A DNA stretch of 13,805 nt from Oscillospiraceae bacterium (GTDB taxonomy: Bacteria > Bacillota > Clostridia > Oscillospirales > Oscillospiraceae), in the NCBI GenBank assembly GCA_904501855.1, contig CAJGCI010000034.1:1-13805 (forward strand), given 5' to 3'. Made by a program: the position numbers and the translations under genes. The notes under the pieces were generated by a model. That model saw only the letters and a list, made by a program, of their open reading frames with translations, did not search any database and had not been told where the DNA came from. Of the stretch, positions 5,973-13,768 are shown piece by piece (within the stretch, counting starts at the first letter, position 1; every line of letters starts with the position of its first letter).

Positions 5973-6049
5973 TGGCACGCCAAGAGGGATTCGAACCCCC
6001 GGCCTACTGCTTAGAAGGCAGTTGCTCTATCCAGCTGAGCTATTGGCGC
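5973..6049 (-). tRNA. tRNA-Arg (anticodon TCT)
   Basis: The acceptor is GCGCCAA/TTGGCGT with a G-T pair at 1-72, discriminator G, and encoded CCA at 5973-5975. The anticodon stem ACTGC/GCAGT encloses loop CTTCTAA. The 54-base spacer to tRNA-His holds an imperfect hairpin (CAAGCA/TGCTTG). Confidence 0.95.
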
Positions 6050-6063
6050 ATATTCACCAGCGT

Positions 6064-6137
6064 TGGAGCGGGCGAAGGGAATCGAACCCTCGTATCCAGC
6101 TTGGAAGGCTAGTGTTCTACCATTGAACTACGCCCGC
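6064..6137 (-). tRNA. tRNA-Gly (anticodon TCC)
   Basis: First gene of the cluster. The acceptor GCGGGCG/CGCCCGC is perfect, with discriminator T and encoded CCA at 6064-6066. The anticodon loop CTTCCAA lies in CTAGC/GCTGG, with one T-G pair. Confidence 0.95.
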
Positions 6138-6168
6138 GCAAAACCTATGTGAAACTTTCAGCCATGAG

Positions 6169-6197
6169 ATAATAACATTTTATATAAGCTCTGTCAA
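6169..6197 (-). promoter_or_regulatory. Strong promoter of the five-tRNA cluster
   Basis: On the minus strand a perfect -35, TTGACA (6197-6192), is followed after 17 bases by TATTAT (6174-6169). The start falls near 6162, giving a leader of about 25 bases before tRNA-Gly. No other good promoter is seen inside the cluster. Confidence 0.85.
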
Positions 6198-6200
6198 TAG

Positions 6201-6239
6201 AAAAAGCTCCCCCGTTGGAGAAAAAACTAACGGAGGAGC
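6201..6239 (-). terminator. Terminator of the DUF1846 gene
   Basis: On the minus strand, GCTCCTCCGTT (6239-6229) pairs with AACGGGGGAGC (6216-6206) through 11 pairs including one T-G. The loop is 12 bases, and five T follow (6205-6201). It begins 36 bases past the stop and ends just 3 bases before the tRNA -35. Confidence 0.85.
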
Positions 6240-6275
6240 GTTGCCTTTTTGAAAAGATAGGAGGCGCTCAGAACG

Positions 6276-7760
6276 TTATTTGTGATACAGCTTTTTCGTC
6301 TGATAACGCGGCTCAAATGTAATATTTACACCCAGTTTTTTGAACACATTAATATCGTCGGAAGACAGGATCACGGTGGAGTGGGCCTGGCTGCCGGCGA
6401 GCCTGTCCAGATGCTCGATAGCTTTCTCCGCATCTTTGCTTGTGACAGCGCAGATGGACAGGGCGATGAGAAGCTCGTCCAGGTGCAGTCGGGGATTGTG
6501 GTTGCCAAGATGCTGAACTTTCATCTTCTGGATCGGCTGGATAATTCCGGGATCCATCAGGATGACCGATTTATCAATACCGGCAACATTCTTCAAAGCG
6601 TTGATCAGACAGGCAGAAGCAGCGCCGAGAAGGTCAGAAGTCTTTCCGGTCACCATGGTACCGTTGGGAAGTTCCATTGCCATGGCCGGCCCTTCGGTCA
6701 GATCCTCTTTAGCGAGAGCGGCGGCAACTACAGGACGGTCGTCGGAGCTGAGATCCAATGACTTCATGATCAGTTCGATCTTCTTGACCTCCGAGGAAGA
6801 AGACAGACCCTGCCGTTCGGAGACGGCGGCATCATACCAGCGGCGAATGATCTCCTGTTTGGAGGCCTCCCGGCATACTTCGTCGTCTACAATGCAGTAA
6901 CCTGCCATGTTGACGCCCATATCCGTGGGGCTCTTGTAAGGTGTCTCACCGCTGATTTTTTTGAAGATGGCTTCCAGAACCGGATAGATCTCCACATCGC
7001 GGTTATAGTTGACGGTTGTCTCTCCATAAGCTTCCAGATGGAAGGGATCGATCATATTTACATCGTCCAGATCTGCCGTCGCAGCCTCATAAGCCAGATT
7101 AACCGGATGCTTTAACGGGAGATTCCAAATAGGGAAGGTCTCAAATTTGGCGTATCCGGCGCGAATGCCACGTTTGTTTTCATGATACAGCTGACTCAGG
7201 CAGGTGGCCATCTTGCCGCTACCGGGGCCGGGAGCGGTTACCACGATAAGACTGCGGCTGGTCTCGATATAGTCGTTCTTTCCATATCCGTTGTCAGAGA
7301 CGATCAGTGCGATATCGGAAGGATAATCGGGGATAATATAGTGGCGGTACACTTTGATACCGAGAGATTCCAGTCGCTGCTGAAACACATCGGCGACGGA
7401 CTGTCCACGGTAATGGGTAATGACTACGCTTCCGACATAGAGCCCGATGCCCCGAAACGCATCGATCAGGCGCAGCGTATCATCATCGTAGGTGATGCCA
7501 AGATCTCCGCGGCGCTTGTTGCGCTCGATGTCGTCTGCCGAGATGGCGATAACAATCTCGGCTTCTTCTTTCATTTCCAGAAGCATCCGGACTTTGCTGT
7601 CCGGCTGGAAACCGGGAAGGACGCGGGAAGCATGATAATCGTCGAACAGCTTTCCGCCAAACTCCAGATAAAGCTTTCCGCCAAACTGCTTAATGCGGTC
7701 GCGGATATTCTGTGACTGCAGTTTTACATATTTGTCATTGTCAAAACCAATGTGATTCAT
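6276..7760 (-). CDS. DUF1846 (UPF0371) family protein of unknown function
   Basis: A 494-residue soluble protein, about full length for DUF1846/UPF0371. Recognisable family stretches include IGFDNDKYVKLQS at the N terminus, GKLYLEFGGKLFDDYHASRV (residues 28-47), and VTAPGPGSGKMATCLSQLYH (174-193). The PGPGSGK segment (177-183) resembles a phosphate-binding loop but is not a classical Walker A. No signal peptide or membrane segment is seen. Biochemical function is not established to my knowledge, so none is assigned; nucleotide or phospho-ligand binding is an inference from the loop. ATG 7760 follows GAGG at 7 bases. The gene is a single transcription unit with its own promoter and terminator, divergent from secA. 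I saw no frameshift. Confidence 0.93.
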   Translation of the reverse strand: MNHIGFDNDKYVKLQSQNIRDRIKQFGGKLYLEFGGKLFDDYHASRVLPGFQPDSKVRMLLEMKEEAEIVIAISADDIERNKRRGDLGITYDDDTLRLIDAFRGIGLYVGSVVITHYRGQSVADVFQQRLESLGIKVYRHYIIPDYPSDIALIVSDNGYGKNDYIETSRSLIVVTAPGPGSGKMATCLSQLYHENKRGIRAGYAKFETFPIWNLPLKHPVNLAYEAATADLDDVNMIDPFHLEAYGETTVNYNRDVEIYPVLEAIFKKISGETPYKSPTDMGVNMAGYCIVDDEVCREASKQEIIRRWYDAAVSERQGLSSSSEVKKIELIMKSLDLSSDDRPVVAAALAKEDLTEGPAMAMELPNGTMVTGKTSDLLGAASACLINALKNVAGIDKSVILMDPGIIQPIQKMKVQHLGNHNPRLHLDELLIALSICAVTSKDAEKAIEHLDRLAGSQAHSTVILSSDDINVFKKLGVNITFEPRYQTKKLYHK

Positions 7761-7818
7761 GAATGTTCCTCACAATAAAACACTATATATAGAAAAATAA
7801 CATGATTTTACGCTAACA

Positions 7819-7847
7819 ATAATACAACATGAACGATATTCAGGCAA
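7819..7847 (-). promoter_or_regulatory. Candidate promoter of the DUF1846 gene
   Basis: On the minus strand TTGCCT (7847-7842) and TATTAT (7824-7819) are 17 bases apart. The start would be near 7812, giving a leader of about 50 bases. Confidence 0.5.
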
Positions 7848-7857
7848 TGTCTTTTCG

Positions 7858-7866
7858 TGTTATACT
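7858..7866 (+). promoter_or_regulatory. Extended -10 element, distal secA promoter candidate
   Basis: TGTTATACT is an extended -10 (TG, one base, TATACT). No good -35 is present at 17 bases, as is common for extended -10 promoters. A transcript from here would carry a leader of about 150 bases, including the hairpin at 7968-7984. Confidence 0.4.
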
Positions 7867-7920
7867 TTCTCAACTGTTCTGTCATTTTTGAAAAACAGCA
7901 GAGGCAGAATACTTTATTTG

Positions 7921-7950
7921 TTTACATTTATATGATAAAATCTTTATTTT
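7921..7950 (+). promoter_or_regulatory. Proximal secA promoter candidate
   Basis: TTTACA (7921-7926) and TATTTT (7945-7950) are 18 bases apart. A separate perfect TATAAT lies at 7960-7965 but lacks a matching -35. The region is about 80 percent A+T, so chance matches are likely. Confidence 0.35.
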
Positions 7951-7967
7951 GTAGAAGTATATAATGC

Positions 7968-7990
7968 ACATCGCACGCCGATGTTTTTTT
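7968..7990 (+). promoter_or_regulatory. Terminator-like hairpin in the secA leader
   Basis: ACATCG (7968-7973) pairs with CGATGT (7979-7984) around CACGC, directly followed by seven T (7984-7990, the first shared with the stem). It sits 34 bases before the secA start and downstream of the candidate promoters. This could be an attenuator. The stem is short (6 bp), so full termination is unlikely. Confidence 0.45.
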
Positions 7991-8024
7991 ATTTTGCAAA
8001 TTCAGAAAGCGAGCAACAAGAAAA

Positions 8025-10802
8025 ATGGGTTTATTCAACAAATTATTCGGAAGCTATACCGACAAAGAGCTGAAGAAATTATATCCCATCGCGGATCAGG
8101 TGGAAGCACTGAATGACGAGTATTCCAAGCTGACAGATGATGCGCTGAAAGCCAAGACTCCGGAGTTCAAAGAGCGTCTTGCACAGGGTGAGACGCTGGA
8201 TGATATTCTGCCGGAAGCATTTGCCGCTGCCCGTGAGGCCTGTTGGCGCGTCCTTGGCATGAAGCCCTTCCGCGTCCAGATCATCGGCGGTATCGTGCTC
8301 CATCAGGGAAGAATCGCCGAAATGAAAACCGGTGAAGGCAAGACGCTGGTTGCGGTTCTTCCGGCATATCTGAATGCCCTGACAGAGGACGGCGTGCACA
8401 TCGTTACGGTCAACGATTATCTGGCCAAACGTGACTCGGAATGGATGGGAAAAGTCTATCGATTCATGGGGGTTTCCGTCGGACTGATTATCCATGACAA
8501 GACTTCGGAGGAACGCCGTGCGGCATATGCCTGCGATATTACGTATGGCACGAACAATGAAATGGGTTTTGATTATCTTCGAGATAATATGGCCATTTAC
8601 AAAGAGCATATGGTTCAGCGCGGACATCACTTTGCCATCGTGGACGAGGTGGACTCCATCCTCATCGACGAAGCCAGGACACCGCTTATCATTTCCGGAC
8701 AGGGAAGTGAGTCCACGGATCTGTATAAGAGAGCGGATCAGTTCGTCCGCGGACTGAAAAAGATCGTCTATGCATCTACCGATTCCAAGGAAGAGGAAGA
8801 TGAAAGCCTGGATGCCGATTACATCGTAGATGAGAAGCTCCGCACGTCGACACTCACAAGCCGCGGTGTCACCAAGGCAGAGCAGTTCTTCGGACTGGAG
8901 AATCTGGCAGACATTGAAAATGCCACTCTGTCCCACCATATCAACCAGGCTCTTCGTGCCCACGGCATAATGAAGCGGGACATCGACTATGTGGTAAAAG
9001 ACGGCGAAGTTCTCATCGTAGATGAGTTTACCGGCCGTATCATGCTGGGCCGCCGCTATTCGGAAGGTCTGCATCAGGCGATTGAAGCGAAAGAAAACGT
9101 CAATGTTCAGCAGGAAAACAAAACACTGGCAACCATCACGTTCCAGAACTATTTCCGTCTGTTTGACAAGCTGTCCGGCATGACCGGCACAGCACTGACA
9201 GAAGAAGAGGAATTCCGTGCGATCTACAAGCTGGATATCGTGGAGATTCCCACCAATAAACCGGTACAGCGTATCGACAACCCGGATGTGGTCTATAAGA
9301 ACGACTCCGGGAAATACCGGGCGATCATCGAACAGATCATCGCCTGTCACGAAAAAGGACAGCCGGTCCTGGTCGGCACAATCTCCATTGAAAAAAGTGA
9401 GCTGCTGTCCTCCATGCTGAAAAAACGCGGTATCAAGCACAATGTCTTAAACGCAAAACAGCACGAGAAAGAAGCAGAGATCATCGCACAGGCCGGCAAG
9501 CTCGGAGCCGTTACCATCGCCACTAACATGGCTGGCCGTGGTACGGATATCATGCTGGGAGGCAACGCTGACTATCTTGCCCGTACCGATCTGAGAAGAG
9601 CAGACTTTTCCGAAGAGATCATTGCAGAGGCGACCGGTTATGCGGACACCAATGATGAGGAGATCCTCCGCGCACGTACCATGTATGCCGAAAAACGAGC
9701 GGCCCATCAGGAAGTTATCGACAAGGAAGCGGATGCAGTGCGGCAGGCGGGAGGCCTGTTTATTCTGGGTACCGAGCGTCACGAATCCCGCCGCATCGAC
9801 AATCAGCTGCGCGGACGTTCCGGCCGTCAGGGAGATCCAGGCGAGAGCCGGTTCTATATTGCCATGACGGATGACATCATGCGTCTGTTCGGTTCCGAGC
9901 GGGTGATGAACATGATGGAAACTCTGGGCGTCGACGAAGATACTCCGCTGGACAACAAGATGCTCTCCAATGCCATCGAACAGGCACAGAAGACCGTGGA
10001 GAGCCGGAACTTTGAGACCCGAAAGAGCGTGCTGGAGTTTGACGATGTCATGAATCAGCAGAGAAACCTGATCTACGACGAACGCCGGAAGGTTCTGGAA
10101 GGCGAAGACCTGCGTGCCCAGATCATGGGAATGGTCCGTGATTATATCACCGCCTCCCTCAACACCAGCATCGAAGGCGGCGTGGCAGACAACCAGCAGC
10201 AGATCGACGAAGGTGTCGTGCCACTGGAAAAACTGTTCTTGCCACATGGTGTGATCAAGATGGAAGAGTACTCCGGAGAAGTGACGGTGGAAGAACTTAC
10301 GGAAAGCATCGCCATGATCGCAGAGGATGTATATAACAAAAAAGAGAATGATTTCGGACTGGATCCCAACGGCAATCCCATTATGAGGGAGATCGAGCGT
10401 GTCGTTATGCTTCGAGTCGTGGACGAATACTGGATGGATCATATCGATGCCATGGATGCTCTGAAACGGGATGTCCGGCTTCGTGCCTATGCCAATGAAA
10501 AGCCCATCGATGCCTACAAGCGGGACGGCTATGACATGTTCGAAGAAATGATCGATGGAATCCGCTCGGAAACGGTGCGCCGCATGTATACCGTGCAGGT
10601 GCGAAAGGAACAGCAGATCCAGAGAAAGAGTGTTGCCAGAGCAACGACAGCTACCGGCGGCGGAGACGGAACCGTAAAGAAGCAGCCGGTGAAGAAAGTG
10701 AAGAAACCGGGAAGAAACGACCCGTGTCCCTGCGGCAAGATGAAGGAAGACGGTTCCCGTCCTTTGAAATACAAAGAATGCTGCGGGCGATTTGAGAAAT
10801 AA
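8025..10802 (+). CDS. secA: Protein translocase ATPase subunit SecA
   Basis: A 925-residue motor ATPase that drives preproteins through SecYEG at the membrane. In order: N-terminal MGLFNKLFGS; Walker A MKTGEGKT (residues 100-107); Walker B/DEAD-like DEVD (207-210) within a VDEVDSILIDEARTPL stretch; FTGRIMLGRRYSEGLHQAIE (pre-protein region border); second-motor signatures TNMAGRGTDIMLGG and QLRGRSGRQGDPGESRF; helical wing/scaffold; and a C-terminal zinc SEC-C tail. The tail has CPCG, then CC after 15 residues rather than the usual 8, an insertion of about 7. The ribosome site before ATG 8025 is weak (AAGAAAAATG), with no clear GGAG. The gene is followed after 15 bases by pgeF and probably heads a three-gene operon. 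Length and motifs are normal, and I saw no frameshift. Confidence 0.98.
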   Translation: MGLFNKLFGSYTDKELKKLYPIADQVEALNDEYSKLTDDALKAKTPEFKERLAQGETLDDILPEAFAAAREACWRVLGMKPFRVQIIGGIVLHQGRIAEMKTGEGKTLVAVLPAYLNALTEDGVHIVTVNDYLAKRDSEWMGKVYRFMGVSVGLIIHDKTSEERRAAYACDITYGTNNEMGFDYLRDNMAIYKEHMVQRGHHFAIVDEVDSILIDEARTPLIISGQGSESTDLYKRADQFVRGLKKIVYASTDSKEEEDESLDADYIVDEKLRTSTLTSRGVTKAEQFFGLENLADIENATLSHHINQALRAHGIMKRDIDYVVKDGEVLIVDEFTGRIMLGRRYSEGLHQAIEAKENVNVQQENKTLATITFQNYFRLFDKLSGMTGTALTEEEEFRAIYKLDIVEIPTNKPVQRIDNPDVVYKNDSGKYRAIIEQIIACHEKGQPVLVGTISIEKSELLSSMLKKRGIKHNVLNAKQHEKEAEIIAQAGKLGAVTIATNMAGRGTDIMLGGNADYLARTDLRRADFSEEIIAEATGYADTNDEEILRARTMYAEKRAAHQEVIDKEADAVRQAGGLFILGTERHESRRIDNQLRGRSGRQGDPGESRFYIAMTDDIMRLFGSERVMNMMETLGVDEDTPLDNKMLSNAIEQAQKTVESRNFETRKSVLEFDDVMNQQRNLIYDERRKVLEGEDLRAQIMGMVRDYITASLNTSIEGGVADNQQQIDEGVVPLEKLFLPHGVIKMEEYSGEVTVEELTESIAMIAEDVYNKKENDFGLDPNGNPIMREIERVVMLRVVDEYWMDHIDAMDALKRDVRLRAYANEKPIDAYKRDGYDMFEEMIDGIRSETVRRMYTVQVRKEQQIQRKSVARATTATGGGDGTVKKQPVKKVKKPGRNDPCPCGKMKEDGSRPLKYKECCGRFEK

Positions 10803-10817
10803 CTGCGGAGAAGAGTA

Positions 10818-11606
10818 ATGTTCACAGAAAAAACCATAGATTCGATGGTCTATCTGGTGTCGGACCGTATCAGGACAAAGCATGGCTTCACGACCCGGTA
10901 CGGAGGGGTCAGCACAGGGATCTACAGTTCTCTGAACGTAGGAGAAAACCGAGGAGATGATCCTGCCTGTGTGCGGGAAAACTATGCTCGGGTCGGAAAG
11001 ATCCTGGGCGTTGGTCCGGATGATTTTGCGACAACGCGGCAGATCCATGAGGCTACGGTGCGAGTTGCAGACAACGGAGACCGGAGAAAGGTGTTTGATC
11101 CGGTTCCCTATGATGCGGACGGACTGGTCACAAATGTGCCTGGCCTTCCCATGATGATCTATATTGCCGACTGCATCCCGGTGCTGCTGTGTGATGGCCG
11201 CAATGGCGTCATCGGCGCAGTGCATTGCGGATGGCGCAGTTCGGTAGCGGACATCCTGAAAAATGCAGTTGATGAGATGTGCCGGCTGGGAGCCGAACCG
11301 GAGTGGATCGGTGCGGCGATCGGACCGGGAATCGGATGGGACCATTTCGAAGTGGGACCGGAAGTTGTCGATGCCGCACGTCATTATCTGGGCGAAGAGA
11401 TTGATGATCTGGTCCGGAAAAACGAAAACGGAAAAGATATGCTGGATCTTAAACGGGTCAACGCAAGGCGACTGATCCAGCTTGGCCTGCGGGAAGACCA
11501 TATCGATATTTCCCAGGAATGCACCATGTGCAAACCGGAGAAATACTGGTCTCACCGCGTTACGGGTGGACAGCGCGGCAGTCAGTGTGCCGTGATCATG
11601 TTGTAA
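10818..11606 (+). CDS. pgeF: YfiH/PgeF family protein (peptidoglycan editing factor / multicopper-oxidase-like laccase domain)
   Basis: 262 residues, typical for PF02578. The metal and catalytic triad is visible as H77 (in RQIHEA), C119 (in ADCIPVL) and H136 (in AVHCGWR); the 17-residue gap between the last two equals that in E. coli YfiH as I recall it. KHGFTTRYGGVS near the N terminus and CTMC...SHR near the C terminus also fit. Members have been reported to act as purine nucleoside phosphorylase/adenosine deaminase-type enzymes, and genetically as a peptidoglycan editing factor that prevents L-Ser entering the stem peptide; the older name is polyphenol oxidase. Cytoplasmic, with no signal peptide. 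ATG 10818 follows GGAG (10807-10810) at 7 bases. The gene lies 15 bases after secA and 9 before the solute-binding lipoprotein gene. Confidence 0.92.
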   Translation: MFTEKTIDSMVYLVSDRIRTKHGFTTRYGGVSTGIYSSLNVGENRGDDPACVRENYARVGKILGVGPDDFATTRQIHEATVRVADNGDRRKVFDPVPYDADGLVTNVPGLPMMIYIADCIPVLLCDGRNGVIGAVHCGWRSSVADILKNAVDEMCRLGAEPEWIGAAIGPGIGWDHFEVGPEVVDAARHYLGEEIDDLVRKNENGKDMLDLKRVNARRLIQLGLREDHIDISQECTMCKPEKYWSHRVTGGQRGSQCAVIML

Positions 11607-11615
11607 GAGGTGCCT

Positions 11616-13196
11616 ATGGGAAAAAGCACGAAAAAGTGGATAGCGGTAATCGCAGTGCTGGTGATCATCCTGCAGTGCTGCGCCTGCGGAAGGCAGGTGC
11701 TCACCGGGGATGCCAACATCGACCTTGGCTCGGATGAAGGGACATATACTCATACCTCGACCAATTCCGATGGTAAGTTTTCTTTCTTTTATGACAGCAG
11801 TTCTTCTTTGAACCCCATGACGGCGGAAGACACCGACAATCAGATGGTCTGCGGCCTTGTGTATGAAGATATTATCAATGTTGATAACGGAATGAAGGTT
11901 CAGCCAGCAGTTGTAAAGGAATGGAATACGGAGGACGGGCTTACCTGGAGCCTTGTGGTGGATAACGATCACTATTTCAGTGATGGAAGTGAAGTAACCG
12001 CATATGACGTCTCCTATTCTCTGAATATTGCAGTGAGCAACCGGTTCAACAGCAGACTGTCCGGCTGGGTTTCCAGCGTCTATACGGATGAGGACGGACT
12101 GGTGATTGTGGAACTGAAAAAGAAAAACTACAGCTTCCCCGCGCTGCTGGAAGTGCCGGTCATTCAAAGCGAAACGCTGTATAACAGCCATCCCGTGGGG
12201 TCCGGACCGTATATGTTCAGCGATGACAGTGAGATTCTGATCCCCAATGATTATCATAAGGACGCAAAGAACCTTCCCGTGGAGAAGATCTACCTGCAGT
12301 CTTACGAGTCCGTAGATGACTATATTTCGAAGTTCAATGACTCCACAGTGGATCTGGTGATCAACGATCCCAGCAACTCGGCAAGTCTCGGCTTCGGAAG
12401 CTCCATTTCCACGCGAAGCTACAATACGACAAATCTGCATTTCGTAATCTTCAATATGGGAGATGCATGTTTTCAGGATCATAAGCTTGCACATGCCTTC
12501 AGCAGAGCATTCGACCGCAAATACATGGTTGAGACTCTTCTGCAGGGAAATGCGCTGGAAGCCTGCACACCCATCAGTCCGGCAAGTCCGCTGTATAACA
12601 AGGCCTTTTACGATGACCTGTCCTACGATCTGAGCGCATGCCGCAAGGAACTGGCGAAGATCGGTGTGGACGACTATGACAGCGACGGTCTGGCAGAATA
12701 TAAACCGGACGAGGATGCGCTGGACCTTGATCTGAGCTTTCTCGTTTGCAGTGATTCCCCCGCGAAAGTGGAGCTGGCGGAAAAATTTGCAGAAGAGATG
12801 AACGATATCGGAATCCCGGTACATGTGAAAAGTCTTGGATGGGAGGATTATCAGGAAGCACTGAGCAATGGTGTGTTTGATATTGCCTATTGTGAAGTGA
12901 AGCTGACTCCGGATTTTGATCTGACATGTATTCTGTCTCCCGGAGGCCAGGCAAACTACAGCCGGGGCGGCGACTATACGCATACGGAAAACATTGATGC
13001 CTTTCTGGCAGCGGATGACGCAAACCGCCAGAAGGCCTGCGATGATATGTGCCAGTATATCGCAGAGAAGGCGGCCATCGTGCCCATCTGCTATGAGAAG
13101 CATCAGATGATCACCCACGAAGGCGTCGTGTCCAACATCACCGTGAACCAGGGAGAACCCCTGTTCTGCTTCCAGGAGTGGAAAATTCACCAGTAA
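11616..13196 (+). CDS. Extracellular solute-binding lipoprotein, family 5 (peptide/nickel type)
   Basis: A 526-residue exported protein. Residues 1-24 form a lysine-rich start, a hydrophobic core (WIAVIAVLVIIL) and CCACG, giving a probable lipidated cysteine at C24 (C21 or C22 are alternatives). Family 5 marks follow: a TWSLVVDNDHYFSDGSEVTAYDVSYSLNI segment, spanning about residues 108-136, and FNMGD...KLAHAFSRAFDRKYMVETLLQGNA in the second lobe. Relatives deliver oligopeptides, dipeptides or nickel to an ABC importer. No permease or ATPase gene is adjacent, so it is an orphan binding protein here. I chose ATG 11616 because GAGG (11607-11610) precedes it by 5 bases; GTG 11610 would lie in that site. 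Tight spacing after pgeF suggests shared transcription. A link to murein peptides is speculation from that neighbour. Confidence 0.88.
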   Translation: MGKSTKKWIAVIAVLVIILQCCACGRQVLTGDANIDLGSDEGTYTHTSTNSDGKFSFFYDSSSSLNPMTAEDTDNQMVCGLVYEDIINVDNGMKVQPAVVKEWNTEDGLTWSLVVDNDHYFSDGSEVTAYDVSYSLNIAVSNRFNSRLSGWVSSVYTDEDGLVIVELKKKNYSFPALLEVPVIQSETLYNSHPVGSGPYMFSDDSEILIPNDYHKDAKNLPVEKIYLQSYESVDDYISKFNDSTVDLVINDPSNSASLGFGSSISTRSYNTTNLHFVIFNMGDACFQDHKLAHAFSRAFDRKYMVETLLQGNALEACTPISPASPLYNKAFYDDLSYDLSACRKELAKIGVDDYDSDGLAEYKPDEDALDLDLSFLVCSDSPAKVELAEKFAEEMNDIGIPVHVKSLGWEDYQEALSNGVFDIAYCEVKLTPDFDLTCILSPGGQANYSRGGDYTHTENIDAFLAADDANRQKACDDMCQYIAEKAAIVPICYEKHQMITHEGVVSNITVNQGEPLFCFQEWKIHQ

Positions 13197-13204
13197 TACA
13201 TTAT

Positions 13205-13210
13205 TATAAT
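13205..13210 (+). promoter_or_regulatory. Possible -10 for the cytidine deaminase gene
   Basis: A perfect TATAAT lies in the short AT-rich gap after the solute-binding gene, 38 bases before the cdd start. No recognisable -35 is found at 16-18 bases, so cdd may instead be read from the secA operon; no terminator separates them. Confidence 0.3.
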
Positions 13211-13248
13211 ATATAGAGTATGTTCTGCCGGTTGAAGGAGGGAGAACC

Positions 13249-13629
13249 ATGACCGATCGTGAATTGATGAATATCGCAAAAAATGCATCGATGCATTCCT
13301 ATTCTCCATATTCGAAATTTGCCGTTGGGGCTGCGCTGGAGTGTGAAGACGGAACGGTGTTCACCGGATGCAACGTGGAAAACGCAGCATATGGAGATAC
13401 CATTTGTGCGGAACGGGTTGCATGCTGCAAAGCCATCAGTGAAGGACGCCGGGATTTTCTCCGCATCGCCATCTATGCCGAGGGAGAGAATTACTGCATG
13501 CCCTGCGGATCCTGCCGGCAGTTTCTGTGTGAGTTCAACCCCGAAATGGAAGTGCTCTGCGCAAAGGCTGGAAACCGTTATGTCAGCTATCGACTCAATC
13601 AGCTGATGCCCCACAGGTTCGGCTTCTGA
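13249..13629 (+). CDS. cdd: Cytidine deaminase
   Basis: 126 residues, the usual size of the short homotetrameric class. It hydrolyses cytidine and deoxycytidine to uridine and deoxyuridine in pyrimidine salvage. The zinc site is intact: C53-A54-E55 (catalytic glutamate E55) and P85-C86-G87-S88-C89, with zinc ligands C53, C86 and C89. YSPYSKFAVGAAL (18-30) and FTGCNVENAAYG (38-49) are the substrate-binding signatures. A strong ribosome site, AAGGAGG (13235-13241), lies 7 bases before ATG 13249. The gene is 52 bases after the solute-binding gene on the same strand. The C terminus (NQLMPHRFGF) matches the LLP-x-F end common in the family. Confidence 0.95.
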   Translation: MTDRELMNIAKNASMHSYSPYSKFAVGAALECEDGTVFTGCNVENAAYGDTICAERVACCKAISEGRRDFLRIAIYAEGENYCMPCGSCRQFLCEFNPEMEVLCAKAGNRYVSYRLNQLMPHRFGF

Positions 13630-13734
13630 CGGCGGAAAAAAGGAAAAAACACAACATTTTGTGGTTGAGAAACGCCCCGGACACAACGTTGCAAAATATA
13701 CAAAAAATAAATGCAAAATTCTATAAAAAACACC

Positions 13735-13768
13735 AAACTTTCTCTTGACTTCAAGGGGAAGTTTTGTT
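13735..13768 (+). terminator. 14-bp dyad with T-rich tail after cdd, overlapping a promoter
   Basis: AAACTTTCTCTTGA (13735-13748) pairs with TCAAGGGGAAGTTT (13751-13764) through 14 pairs, two of them G-T, leaving a 2-base centre. T-rich sequence (TGTTATTCT) follows. It is the only terminator candidate after cdd, but it covers the -35 of the next promoter and could equally be an operator. Confidence 0.4.

Noticed and set aside
5776..6126. A 116-codon plus-strand open frame with WDSNPRH- and GIRTPG-like phrases
   Set aside because: It is antisense to tRNA-Gln, tRNA-His, tRNA-Arg and tRNA-Gly. These phrases are the familiar translation of antisense tRNA T-arms and recur as false proteins in databases.
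8079..9440. A 453-codon minus-strand open frame inside secA
   Set aside because: Same register and same cause as the longer antisense frame; it is fully covered by SecA motifs on the plus strand.
9447..13250. A 1,267-codon open frame on the minus strand across secA, pgeF, the binding lipoprotein and the first bases of cdd
   Set aside because: It lies antisense to four well-supported genes in codon register. Its openness is explained by rarity of TTA, CTA and TCA codons in the sense genes. It has no recognisable domain, and its composition is rich in His, Cys, Ile and Gln, as expected for antisense translation.
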